DNA of 64,000 nucleotides from JAJDXW01 sp965214795 (GCA_965214795.1 OZ243976.1:2666001-2730000); one strand, 5' to 3'. Counted from the stretch's first letter, positions 44,330 to 52,585 are shown. The notes: generated by a model from the sequence alone, not told the origin. A program made the numbers and translations.

Positions 44330-44706
44330 GCCGCTGTCGGCTGCTGCCCGTGGTGCGCCAAGTGGTGCGCCAAGTGGTGCGCTATATTGCATCGAGTGTC
44401 CGCACGTCGGCAATTCTCCTTTTGCTCGCCGGGTCCCGCTACCGGATCGGCACGACCGTCGATCCGCCCCCCGATCTGTCCCGGATCGAGTCGCAAGGAG
44501 AAGACGGCTTGCGGCTCGGGGTGAAGTCAGGCACCAAAAAACACGCACGGACGGGCCGGCCACCCCGTCGCATGGAAAGATCCGGCGTCGCGAAGACGGC
44601 CCTCCTGGGTCTATTTTCACAGCAAATGAGAACTGTTGGCCGCTGTCGGCTGCTGCCCGTCGCGCGCCAGGTGGTGCGCTATATTGAATCGAGCGTCCGC
44701 ATGTGC
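44330..44706 (+). repeat. Direct duplication flanking a family A element
   Basis: A segment of about 70-78 bp (CCGCTGTCGGCTGCTGCCCG through GTGGTGCGCTATATTG to GTCCGCACGT) occurs at 44330-44407 and again at 44638-44706, on both sides of a family A element. Each copy holds a TATATT box (44383-44388 and 44680-44685). A 12-bp unit (GTGGTGCGCCAA) is present three times in the first copy and about twice in the second. It lies in the leader of the threonine-synthase-like gene. Confidence 0.75.
44408..44638 (-). mobile_element. Family A element, copy 6, with internal insertion
   Basis: The left end is CGGCAATTCTCCTTTTGC and the right end AAATGAGAACTGTTG. A foreign stretch of about 87 bp (roughly 44539-44623) interrupts the right arm just before it ends. 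Without it the element would be 144 bp with two 12-bp units. A 9-bp duplication is not visible at its right side; the larger flanking duplication replaces it. Confidence 0.8.
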
Positions 44707-44763
44707 GGGCGCGAGGCCGCCGCAGGGCGGCGGCCCGGCGAACGCGAGCTACCCGGAGACACG

Positions 44764-45957
44764 ATGAGCACCAGCTTCGTCACCCACCTCGAATGTTCTC
44801 TCACCGGCCGGCCGTATCCCGCGGGAGAGGTGCACGGGCTCTCCGAAGCGGGCCGGCCGCTTCTCGTCCGCTACGATCCGGACGCGATCGCGGCAAGCGT
44901 CGATCGTGCATGCCTTGCCGCCCGCCCGGACGGATTCTGGCGCTACCGCGAGTTCCTGCCGGTGAGGACACCGGAGAACCGGGTCTCGCTCGGAGAGGTG
45001 ACGACACCGCTCATCGCGCTCTCCCCGGCCGAACGAGGGAAGGGCGATCTGCTGGTCAAGGACGAGGGGAGGCTCCCCACCGGTTCGTTCAAGGCGAGGG
45101 GGCTCGCGCTCGCGGTGTCGATGGCGAAGGAGCTCGGCCTCGGTCGGCTCGCGATGCCGAGCAACGGAAACGCGGGGGCGGCCCTCGCGGCCTACGCCTC
45201 CCGGGCCGGGATCGAGTCCGTGGTGTACTGCCCGGACGACACCCCGGAGGTGAATCTCTCCGAGATCGAGCTGCAAGGAGCGGTCACCTGGCGGGTGGAC
45301 GGCCTCATCGACGACTGCGGGCGCATCGTCCGCGAGCGGGCGGACGAGGAAGGCTGGTTCGACGTGTCCACGCTCAAGGAGCCGTACCGCATCGAGGGCA
45401 AGAAGACGATGGGGTTCGAGCTCGCCGAGCAGCTCGGCTGGGCCCTCCCCGACGTCATCGTCTATCCTGCCGGGGGCGGGACCGGGCTCATCGGGATGTG
45501 GAAGGCGTTCGCCGAGCTGCGGGACGTCGGCTGGCTCGACGGACCGCTGCCGCGCATGGTCGCGGTCCAGGCGGAGGGCTGCGCCCCGATCGTGCGGGCG
45601 TTCGCGGCAGGCGAGGAGCACGCGCCCCGGTGGGAGGGGGCGCATACGGTGGCGGCCGGCATCCGGGTCCCGGTTGCGATCGGGGATTTCCTCATCCTGC
45701 GCGCGGTCCGGGAGAGCGGCGGGTTCGCGGTGAGCGTGAGCGACGAGGCGATACTCGAGGCGCGCGCGGAAGTGGCCCGGCGCGACGGGCTGCTGCTCTG
45801 TCCCGAAGGGGCGGCGACCTACGCCGCGTGGCGCGAGGCGATCGCGGACGGACGGATCTCGCCTGACGAGCGGGTCGTGCTGTTCAACTGCGCGACCGGT
45901 CTCAAGTACCCGCTGCCCCCGGTCACCCGGCAATTCGAAGGGGATCGATATCCGTGA
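44764..45957 (+). CDS. thrC: Threonine-synthase-like PLP enzyme
   Basis: 397 aa from ATG 44764, preceded by CCCGGAGACACG. PLP lysine K110 lies in DEGRLPTGSFKARGLALAVSMAKELG, followed by the phosphate loop YPAGGGTGLIGMW and the cofactor-binding SNGNAGAALAAYASRAG. The N-terminal segment CSLTGRPYPAGEVHGL corresponds to the region where many threonine synthases carry a Cys zinc ribbon, but three of the four cysteines are missing. Threonine synthase is the best call, although related threonine/cysteate-type enzymes share this fold. No hom or thrB is adjacent. Its promoter region is disrupted by a duplicated segment and a family A element. Confidence 0.82.
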   Translation: MSTSFVTHLECSLTGRPYPAGEVHGLSEAGRPLLVRYDPDAIAASVDRACLAARPDGFWRYREFLPVRTPENRVSLGEVTTPLIALSPAERGKGDLLVKDEGRLPTGSFKARGLALAVSMAKELGLGRLAMPSNGNAGAALAAYASRAGIESVVYCPDDTPEVNLSEIELQGAVTWRVDGLIDDCGRIVRERADEEGWFDVSTLKEPYRIEGKKTMGFELAEQLGWALPDVIVYPAGGGTGLIGMWKAFAELRDVGWLDGPLPRMVAVQAEGCAPIVRAFAAGEEHAPRWEGAHTVAAGIRVPVAIGDFLILRAVRESGGFAVSVSDEAILEARAEVARRDGLLLCPEGAATYAAWREAIADGRISPDERVVLFNCATGLKYPLPPVTRQFEGDRYP

Positions 45958-46216
45958 CCCGACCGCCACGTGCCGGAGGCGGGTGCGGACCCGCCGAAGC
46001 GTAATCCGATAATATGGAAACGAAGGAGGATCTACCCGTCCTGGGCGCCGGGTCGGCGCGGCGCGGTCCGACACCGGGGAGTCGGCGCGAGGGCGGTCAC
46101 GCGAAGGGCATCCGTCCCCTTCGCAGGGCCCGGGACGTGGACCGACCCGGGGGCCGCCAGGGAGAAGCGGCGGGTGGGCACGATCCCCGGACAGCATCGA
46201 GGGAGGTACTTGCCCG

Positions 46217-47629
46217 ATGAACCCAGCAATAGAATCAGCCGGTCGGCTCGTGCGCCCGGGCGCCTCGGGAGCGGCAACGACGGCCGGTTTGCTCGCGGGG
46301 GGCGCGGTTCTGCTCGCGGCCGGGAGCGCCTGGGCGTCCGTGCCCGGCGAGACCCAGTTCGTCCTCAACACCTTCTCGTTCCTCATCTGGGGCGCGCTCG
46401 TGATGTGGATGTGCGCCGGCTTCACCATGCTCGAATCGGGGTCGGTCCGCACCAAGAACGCGTCCGTCATCTGCCTCAAGAACATCGGCCTCTATTCGAT
46501 CGCGGGCCTCGCCTACTACTTCATCGGCTACAACCTCATGTACGTCGATGTGGGCGAGAACGGCTGGATCGGCTCGTTCGACCTCTTCTACGGCCCGTCG
46601 GCGCACGAGCGCGCCCTGCTCGGCGGCGACGAGACGGCGAAGGCGGCCGTCGTCGAGAACGGCTACTCCACGATGTCCGACTGGTTCTTCCAGATGGTGT
46701 TCGTGGCCACCGCCGCCTCCATCGTGTCCGGAACCCTGGCGGAGCGGGTGAAGCTGTGGTCGTTCTTCATCTTCATCACCGTCCTGACCGCCATCGTCTA
46801 TCCCGTCGTCGGGGCCTGGACGTGGGGCGGCGGCTGGCTCGACGGGCTCGGCTTCCAGGACTTCGCGGGGTCCACCATCGTGCATTCGACGGGTGGATGG
46901 GCCGCCCTCGCGGGAGCCATGGTGGTCGGGGCGCGGCGGGGGAAGTTCCGTGCCGACGGAAGCGTGCGGCCCACGGTTCCTTCGAACATCCCTTCCGTGA
47001 CCCTCGGGGTCTTCATCCTCTGGCTCGGCTGGTTCGGCTTCAACGGAGGCTCGCAGCTCGCCCTGGCCGGAACGGTCGACGCGGTCGCCATGAGCAACGT
47101 GCTCGTCAATACCAACCTCGCGGCGGCGGCGGGAGTGATGGCCGCCATCAGCGTGTCGAGGCCCATCCTCGGGCGCGTCGACCTCCTCGCCGGCCTCAAC
47201 GGGGCCATCGCGGGGCTCGTCGCGATCACCGCGGGTCCGGATATCGTCGACCACTACTGGGCGGTGGTCATCGGGGCCGTCGGAGGGGTCATCTGTACCG
47301 CCGGGCTCCGGTTCCTGGACGCGATCAGGATCGACGACGTCGTCGGCGCGGTGCCCGCCCACATGTTCGCCGGGGTCTGGGGAACCCTCGCGGTCTGCAT
47401 CGCCGGCGGCGGGGACCTCGTCGTCCAGATGGTCGGGATCCTCTCGATCGGCGCCTTCGTGTTCGTCGTCTCGTGGGTCCTCTGGACCCTCATCGAGAAG
47501 ACGGTCGGGGTGCGGGTCTCGCCGGCCGTGGAGCAGCTCGGGCAGGACGCCGCGGAGCTCGGCATCGAGTCCTACCCCGAGTTCGTGGTCATGCCCGAGC
47601 CGGACGACGTTGAAGATATGCGGCGGTAG
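46217..47629 (+). CDS. amtB: Ammonium transporter, AmtB-type
   Basis: 470 aa, eleven helices. An N-terminal stretch (AGLLAGGAVLLAAGSAWAS) may be a cleaved signal. ETQFVLNTFSFLIWGALVMWMCAGFTMLESGSVRTKN is the Amt signature. The twin pore histidines are H223 (STIVHSTGGWAALAGA) and H382 (AVPAHMFAGVWGTLA); the second segment departs from the usual FGVHGVGG but the His is kept. FNGGS and the AVPAHMFAGVWG helix complete the pore. It is not preceded by glnK, so P-II control must come from elsewhere. GAGGGAGG just before the start is a good ribosome site. A half REP site lies upstream at 45999, and GATAATATGG at 46006 is a possible -10. Confidence 0.93.
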   Translation: MNPAIESAGRLVRPGASGAATTAGLLAGGAVLLAAGSAWASVPGETQFVLNTFSFLIWGALVMWMCAGFTMLESGSVRTKNASVICLKNIGLYSIAGLAYYFIGYNLMYVDVGENGWIGSFDLFYGPSAHERALLGGDETAKAAVVENGYSTMSDWFFQMVFVATAASIVSGTLAERVKLWSFFIFITVLTAIVYPVVGAWTWGGGWLDGLGFQDFAGSTIVHSTGGWAALAGAMVVGARRGKFRADGSVRPTVPSNIPSVTLGVFILWLGWFGFNGGSQLALAGTVDAVAMSNVLVNTNLAAAAGVMAAISVSRPILGRVDLLAGLNGAIAGLVAITAGPDIVDHYWAVVIGAVGGVICTAGLRFLDAIRIDDVVGAVPAHMFAGVWGTLAVCIAGGGDLVVQMVGILSIGAFVFVVSWVLWTLIEKTVGVRVSPAVEQLGQDAAELGIESYPEFVVMPEPDDVEDMRR

Positions 47630-47798
47630 GGCGGCGATGGCGAGGGGGAGCCGGTCCGGCCTCCGGAGACGCGGGGCCGGACCGGGTGGCCAGGAGCACG
47701 CGGGAGGTCCCCACCGAGCCTCCCCCGCGGGCCGGGAACGCCGCGGGCGGCAGGGAGCGGGGAGGGTCCGCCCGGGGGTCGGCGGGGGTCGGCGGGGG

Positions 47799-48599
47799 TC
47801 AGCGGCCCCGGAAGCGGGGTTCGCGCTTCTCCATGAAGGCCCTTCGGCCCTCGATGTAGTCCTCGCTCCGGAAGCAGGCCTCCACGAGCCGCGCGGCCTC
47901 GTCGAGGTCGCGAGTGTCCGGGTCCCGGGCGCACTGCCGGATCGCGAACTTCGCGGCCCGCACGGTCAACGGTGCGTTGTCGGCGATGCGCCGGGCCAGG
48001 TCCACCACCGCCGGCTCGAGGGCGGAGCCCGCGACCACCCGGTTCACGAGCCCCATCCGCAGGGCCTCGTCCGCGCTGAAGCGCCTTGCGGAGAACAGGA
48101 TCTCGTTCGCCGCGGCCGGGCCCACCAGGTCGACGAGCGGAGCAACCCCCGCATATCCGTAGCCGAGGCCGAGCCGGGCCGCCGGGATCCCGAACCGGGT
48201 GTCCTCGGACGCGATGCGGATGTCCGCCCGCAGAGCGGCCATCAGCCCGCCGCCGATGCAGTAGCCCCGGATCATGGCGATGACGGGCTTGGTGAGCGCC
48301 TCGATCCGGGCCGCCGCGATCTTCCCCTTCTCGTCGAATATCCGGCGGCTCTCCTCGGATGAACGGTTCTTTTCGAACTCCGAGATGTCGGCGCCCGACA
48401 CGAAGGCCCGCTCGCCGGCTCCCCGAATCACCACCACCCGCACCTCGTCCCGTCGCTCGAAGGTGTCGAAGATGATCGGGAGCGCTTCGGTCATCTCCAG
48501 CGAGACGGCGTTGAGGCGCTTCGGGTTGTTGTAGATCACCCAGCCGATGCCGTCCCTGATTTCGGCGATCATCCGGTCCGTGTCGAGCTCGAGCTTCAT
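47799..48599 (-). CDS. Crotonase-fold protein lacking both usual catalytic glutamates
   Basis: 266 aa, ATG 48597-48599 (complement). Crotonase fold is clear: WVIYNNPKRLNAVSLEM, GAGERAFVSGADISEFE (oxyanion strand), VIAMIRGYCIGGGLMAALRADIRIASEDTRFGIPAARLGLGYGYAG, and the C-terminal helix EDYIEGRRAFMEKREPRFRGR. In enoyl-CoA hydratase the catalytic Glu pair lies in GGGCE and in QPE; here the positions read GGGLM and IPA, so both are lost while the oxyanion residues remain. Simple hydratase function is therefore doubtful; decarboxylase, isomerase or other crotonase chemistry is likelier. It is an isolated gene, with short tandem GGTCGGCGGG repeats just downstream (47776-47797). Confidence 0.85.
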   Translation of the reverse strand: MKLELDTDRMIAEIRDGIGWVIYNNPKRLNAVSLEMTEALPIIFDTFERRDEVRVVVIRGAGERAFVSGADISEFEKNRSSEESRRIFDEKGKIAAARIEALTKPVIAMIRGYCIGGGLMAALRADIRIASEDTRFGIPAARLGLGYGYAGVAPLVDLVGPAAANEILFSARRFSADEALRMGLVNRVVAGSALEPAVVDLARRIADNAPLTVRAAKFAIRQCARDPDTRDLDEAARLVEACFRSEDYIEGRRAFMEKREPRFRGR

Positions 48600-48673
48600 G
48601 CGTGTGCGGGCCTCTCGTGCGGGGGGTTGCGCGATGATACGGGAATCGGCGGCCGACGGCGGCCGGCGAGCGA

Positions 48674-48810
48674 CCCCGTGATCTCATGGAGGGGTGGGCC
48701 GCCCGGACCGAAAAGAGCGCGTGCGCGCGGTCGAGGCGGCTTGCGGGAGTACGTCCCGCGACCGCGAGCGGATGGGCGGCCGCCGCGGGAAGCCGGTGAT
48801 TTTTTCGGGC
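48674..48810 (+). repeat. Family B repeat, internally deleted copy
   Basis: It retains GATCTCATGGAGG, GGGCCGCCCGGACCGAAAAG, GGCGGCTTGCGGGAGTACGT and the right end GGTGATTTTTTCGGGC, but lacks the left inverted end and the central block. It is followed by a short palindrome TTCGGGCTCGGCCCGAA. Confidence 0.8.
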
Positions 48811-48865
48811 TCGGCCCGAAGGGATGCCGGCTCCCCGAAGGCGCCGAGGAGAGTTGCCCGAGCGG

Positions 48866-49033
48866 CAGCAATTCTCATTTTGCTCGTCGGGTCCCGCTGC
48901 CGGACCGGCACGACCGTCGATCTGCCCCCCGATCTGCCCCCCGATCTGCCCCCCGATCTGCCTCGGATCGAGTCGCAAGGAGAAGACGGCTTGCGGCTCA
49001 GGGTGAAGTCCGGCGCCAAAATGAGAACTGCTG
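48866..49033 (-). mobile_element. Family A element, copy 7 (168 bp, four 12-bp units)
   Basis: The ends CAGCAATTCTCATTTTG and CAAAATGAGAACTGCTG are inverted repeats. The 9-bp duplication CCCGAGCGG is exact at 48857-48865 and 49034-49042. The internal unit GATCTGCCCCCC is present four times in a row (48920-48965), making this copy exactly 36 bp longer than the one-unit copies. It lies upstream of the ATP-grasp gene; nothing else is seen in 48811-49189. Confidence 0.93.
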
Positions 49034-49189
49034 CCCGAGCGGGGGCGGTGTTGTCGGCTCGCATGCCCCGCGGCTATGATGCTCGGAGCGCTTCGAGCGA
49101 CCGTCGGGGCCTCGAGGCCGGATGGCACGCCCGCACCGGTCGGGGGTGCCGGGCGCAGCCGGGCGTACCCGAGCCGGCCTGGACCGCAC

Positions 49190-50668
49190 ATGACCATACC
49201 CGAATCGTTGCGGGAGAAGCCGGGGCGGGCCCCCGCGCTGTTCCCCGGATACGATGTGGAGCCGAGGTTCCACGACGAGATGTTCGAGGTCGACGGGACC
49301 CCGCGCACGGCTTGCCGGCAGCTCGGGGAAACCCTCGCGGGGCTCACCGGCGAGGATCTCGTCAAGCTTCAGGAGAGCGTCTACCGCCGGTTCCTGCACG
49401 AGGGCATCACCTTCACGGTGCTCGGCGGGGAGGACGTGACGGAGCGCATCATCCCCCTCGACTTCGTCCCCCGCCTGATGGCGGGCACGGAGTGGGACCG
49501 GATCGAGCGGGGCCTGAAGCAGCGGCTCGCCGCCATCAATCTGTTCCTCAAGGACGTCTATCACGAGGGCCGCTCCCTGCGTGACGGGGTCGTCCCGGTC
49601 GACCTCGTCCTCGGCTCCCCGCAGTACCGCATCGAGATGCGGGGAATCGACGTGCCGCACGACGTCTACGTCGCCGTCGGCGGGATGGACGTCGTCCGCA
49701 CCCATGACGGGGTTGCGGTGCTCGAGGACAACCTCCAGGTGCCGTCGGGGGTTTCCTACATGCTCGGCTGCCGGGACGCGGTCAAGGGCGCGTTCCCCGA
49801 CCTGTACCGCACTCACCGGGTGAGGGAGGTGTCCGACTACAGCGAGCGGCTGTACGCGACCCTCGCCTCCCTCGCGCCGTCGACGCGCACCCCCCGGGTC
49901 GCGCTCCTGACTCCCGGGCTGTACAACTCCGCGTACTACGAGCATGCCCTGCTGGCCGGCGAGATGGGCGTCGATCTTGTCGAAGGACAGGATCTCGTGG
50001 TCCATGACGGGGTTCTGTCCGCGCGCACCACGAAGGGGCTCGAACGGATCGACGTCCTGTACCGCCGGCTCGACGACGACTTCCTCGACCCGGTGACGTT
50101 CCGTTCCGACTCGCTTCTCGGGGCGGCGGGCCTGTTTCACGCCTACCGGGCCGGCAACGTCGTGCTCGCCAACGCCCCCGGCACCGGCGTCGCCGACGAC
50201 AAGGCGCTGTACGCCTACGTCCCGCGCATCATCCGCTACTTCCTCGGCGAGGAGCCCATCCTCGACAACGTGGAGACGCACCTTTGCCGGGAGCCCGAGG
50301 GGCTTGCCCATACCCTGGACCACCTCGACGAGCTCGTGGTGAAGGAGGTCGGCGGATCGGGGGGCTACGGCATGCTGGTCGGCCCGCATGCGTCCGAGGC
50401 GGAGCGGGCGGAGTACGCGGGCCGGATCCGCGCCGATCCGTCGAACTTCATCTCCCAGCCCACCCTCGACCTCTCCCGGGCCCCGTGCTACGTCGACGGG
50501 CGCATCGAGCCCCGGCACGTGGACCTCCGCCCCTTCGTGCTGCAGGGGCGCGACGGCCCGGAGGTCGTCCCCGGCGGGCTGTGTCGGGTCGCCCTGCGGC
50601 GGGGCAGCCTGGTCGTCAATTCCAGCCAGGGCGGGGGCTGCAAGGACCTCTGGGTGGTCGACGGGTAG
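49190..50668 (+). CDS. Circularly permuted ATP-grasp protein
   Basis: 492 aa. ATG 49190. The CP-ATPgrasp/DUF404-407 pattern is seen in YDVEPRFHDEMFEVDGTPRTACRQLGETLAGL, VPVDLVLGSPQYRIEMRGIDVPHDVYVAVGGMDVVRTHDG, VLEDNLQVPSGVSYML (metal Asp/Asn), NVETHLCREPEGLAHTLDHLDELVVKEVGGSGGYGMLVGP, and the Gly-rich end VVNSSQGGGCKDLWVV. Members are ATP-dependent carboxylate-amine ligases. The neighbouring alpha-E and transglutaminase genes form the known trio thought to build, or modify by, peptide-like amide bonds; the substrate is not known. Confidence 0.87.
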   Translation: MTIPESLREKPGRAPALFPGYDVEPRFHDEMFEVDGTPRTACRQLGETLAGLTGEDLVKLQESVYRRFLHEGITFTVLGGEDVTERIIPLDFVPRLMAGTEWDRIERGLKQRLAAINLFLKDVYHEGRSLRDGVVPVDLVLGSPQYRIEMRGIDVPHDVYVAVGGMDVVRTHDGVAVLEDNLQVPSGVSYMLGCRDAVKGAFPDLYRTHRVREVSDYSERLYATLASLAPSTRTPRVALLTPGLYNSAYYEHALLAGEMGVDLVEGQDLVVHDGVLSARTTKGLERIDVLYRRLDDDFLDPVTFRSDSLLGAAGLFHAYRAGNVVLANAPGTGVADDKALYAYVPRIIRYFLGEEPILDNVETHLCREPEGLAHTLDHLDELVVKEVGGSGGYGMLVGPHASEAERAEYAGRIRADPSNFISQPTLDLSRAPCYVDGRIEPRHVDLRPFVLQGRDGPEVVPGGLCRVALRRGSLVVNSSQGGGCKDLWVVDG

Positions 50669-50688
50669 GGAAGGAGCCGGGTTCCGCC

Positions 50689-51666
50689 ATGCTGGCAAGG
50701 GTCGCCGCCAACTTCTACTGGCTGGGCCGCTATCTCGAGCGGACCAGGCACACCATCCGGCTTGTCCGGTATCCGCTTGAACGGCTCGTCGATCGCACCG
50801 CGGGCGAGATCGCGATCGCCTGGGAGGTGGTGCACCGAACGCTGGGCCAGGCGCTTCCGAGGTCCCCGGAGAGCCGGAACGAGGCCGAGGCGTACCTTCT
50901 GATGGATGCCTACACGCTCGCCGGCAGCCTCATCGAGGAACCCTCGAACCCGGACTCGATCCTCTCCTGCTGGAGCTCGGCGCGCGAGAACGCCCGGCAG
51001 GTGCGCTCCCATCTGCCGCTGGCGGTATGGACCTGCCTCAACCAGGGCTACCTGTGGATCCGGGAGAGCGACCTGCCCGCCGCGTGGGCGAACGGCCCCT
51101 CCGCCCTCGTCAGCGAGGCGAGCGACCGCTTGAGACTTCTCTCGGGGGTGATGGACGCGCTCATGTACCGGGACGACGGCTGGCGCTTCATGGTGCTCGG
51201 CCGTTTCGTCGAGCGGGTGCAACACCAGGCCGCGTTCCTCGGGGCGTGGGTCGAGTTGGGTCAACGGGCGCGCGGCTCGGCGGGGCTGCCTTGGGCGGAC
51301 CTCCTGCGCATCTGCGGAGCATACGAGGTGTTCGGCCGCCGCTACTCGATGGAGGTCCGTCGGGAGCAGGTGCTCGTCTTCCTCGTCCAGGATCCGGAGC
51401 TTCCCCGGTCCCTGCGCTTCGCGGTGCATCACATCGAGGAGATGCTTGCGGGGATCGACCCGGCTGGCGCCCGCTATCCGCTGGCCCCCCCGCATCGCAC
51501 CGCTTTGCGCATCGCTTCCGCTCTCGAGGTCGAGACGCTCGACGGCCCGCGGGGAGGGAATCCGCTCCGGTTCTTCCACACGGTCGGCAACGAGTGCCGC
51601 GGACTGCACGACGTCACGGTAGCGAGCTACCTGGACCACACCCGCGTCGATCGGATCGAGACGTGA
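50689..51666 (+). CDS. Alpha-E domain protein
   Basis: 325 aa, starting 20 bases after the ATP-grasp stop with GGAAGGAGCC upstream. Nearly all-helical, with LARVAANFYWLGRYLERTRHTIRLV opening and MDALMYRDDGWRFMVLGRFVERVQHQAAFLGAWVEL in the centre, the repeated helical E-rich pattern that gives the family its name. RNEAEAYLLMDAYTLAGSLIEEPSNPDSILSCWSSARENARQVRSHL is also typical. The function is unproved; it always accompanies the ATP-grasp and transglutaminase partners. The stop overlaps the next gene (GTGA). Confidence 0.88.
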   Translation: MLARVAANFYWLGRYLERTRHTIRLVRYPLERLVDRTAGEIAIAWEVVHRTLGQALPRSPESRNEAEAYLLMDAYTLAGSLIEEPSNPDSILSCWSSARENARQVRSHLPLAVWTCLNQGYLWIRESDLPAAWANGPSALVSEASDRLRLLSGVMDALMYRDDGWRFMVLGRFVERVQHQAAFLGAWVELGQRARGSAGLPWADLLRICGAYEVFGRRYSMEVRREQVLVFLVQDPELPRSLRFAVHHIEEMLAGIDPAGARYPLAPPHRTALRIASALEVETLDGPRGGNPLRFFHTVGNECRGLHDVTVASYLDHTRVDRIET

Positions 51667-52511
51667 TTGCGCGCTACGCCATCGAGCACCGGATCCGGTT
51701 CGAGTACGACGCGCCGGTGCGCTCCGAGGTCATGACGCTGCATCTTTGCCCGCTCCGGGATCGAACCCAGGTGGTTCGGGCCTTCTCGGTCCATACGGAG
51801 CCCGATGGCCCGTTGTTCGAGTTTACCGACCCGTTCGGCAACTCGGCCCATTTCCTGGATCGCGCCCGCGTCCACGAGCGCCTCGAGATCGTCGCCCGTT
51901 CGCTGGTGGAGGTGGGTCCGGTTCCCCCCGCCCCGGAACGGCTCGAGGCCGGTGCATGGCAGGCGCTGCACGCGGCTCGGGATGAGGTCGAGCTGTGGCC
52001 GATGCTGCACCCGAGCGCTTTCGTTCGTTCCTCGCCGGCGCTCGAACGGTTCCTCGCCGTCCACCGCCTCGAGCCGGGCGAGGACCCGCTGGCGTGCGCG
52101 CGCGAGCTCCGGGCGAAGCTCTTCCGGGTGTTCGAGTACGTCCCGGGCAGCACCACGGCGGAGTCCCCGATCGAAGCCGTTCTGGAGACGGGGAAGGGGG
52201 TGTGTCAGGACTACGCGCACGTGATGGCCTCGATCCTGCGCCGGTGGGGGATCCCCTGCCGATACGTCTCGGGATACCTCGCCCCGAGCGAGGAGCGCGT
52301 GACGACGGGAGAGAGCCACGCGTGGGTCGAGGGCTGGTTCCCCGGGACGGGCTGGACGGGTTTCGATCCGACCAACGATACCGAGGGAGATGAACGCCAC
52401 GTCCGGGTGGCGGTCGGGCGGGACTACGCGGACGTGCCGCCGACCCGAGGGGTGTTCCAGGGCTCCGCCCGCTCCGCGCTCGAGACCGAGGTGGTGATCG
52501 AGCGCCGATGA
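51663..52511 (+). CDS. Transglutaminase-like cysteine protein
   Basis: 282 aa from GTG 51663, inside the end of the alpha-E gene. A beta-rich N-terminal domain (YAIEHRIRFEYDAPVRSEVMTLHLCPLRD) precedes the catalytic triad: Cys in GVCQDYAHVMASILRRWGIPCRYVSGY, His in GESHAWVEGWFPG, Asp in FDPTND. This is the bacterial transglutaminase/protease class that pairs with CP-ATPgrasp. It could remove or transfer peptide chains made by its partners. Its 3' end is followed by a convergent terminator-like hairpin at 52569. Confidence 0.9.
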   Translation: MIARYAIEHRIRFEYDAPVRSEVMTLHLCPLRDRTQVVRAFSVHTEPDGPLFEFTDPFGNSAHFLDRARVHERLEIVARSLVEVGPVPPAPERLEAGAWQALHAARDEVELWPMLHPSAFVRSSPALERFLAVHRLEPGEDPLACARELRAKLFRVFEYVPGSTTAESPIEAVLETGKGVCQDYAHVMASILRRWGIPCRYVSGYLAPSEERVTTGESHAWVEGWFPGTGWTGFDPTNDTEGDERHVRVAVGRDYADVPPTRGVFQGSARSALETEVVIERR

Positions 52512-52568
52512 GCGGCCGGCGGTTCGCCCTTCGGCACTCGCCCCGTCGCCAAGGGTGGCTGCGGGGCT

Positions 52569-52585
52569 CCGGGGTACCACCCCGG
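52569..52585. terminator. Short hairpin between convergent genes
   Basis: CCGGGGT (52569-52575) and ACCCCGG (52579-52585) pair around an ACC loop. It lies in the 154-bp space between the plus-strand transglutaminase gene and the minus-strand hydrolase gene and could end transcripts from both sides. Confidence 0.45.

Noticed and set aside
44383..44685. tRNA or riboswitch in the duplicated leader of the threonine-synthase-like gene
   Set aside because: No cloverleaf, T-loop or known riboswitch core could be formed; only a duplicated promoter-like segment is visible.
48920..48965. Four tandem 12-bp units considered as a CRISPR-like array
   Set aside because: The units are contiguous with no spacers, are part of a family A element, and no cas genes are near.
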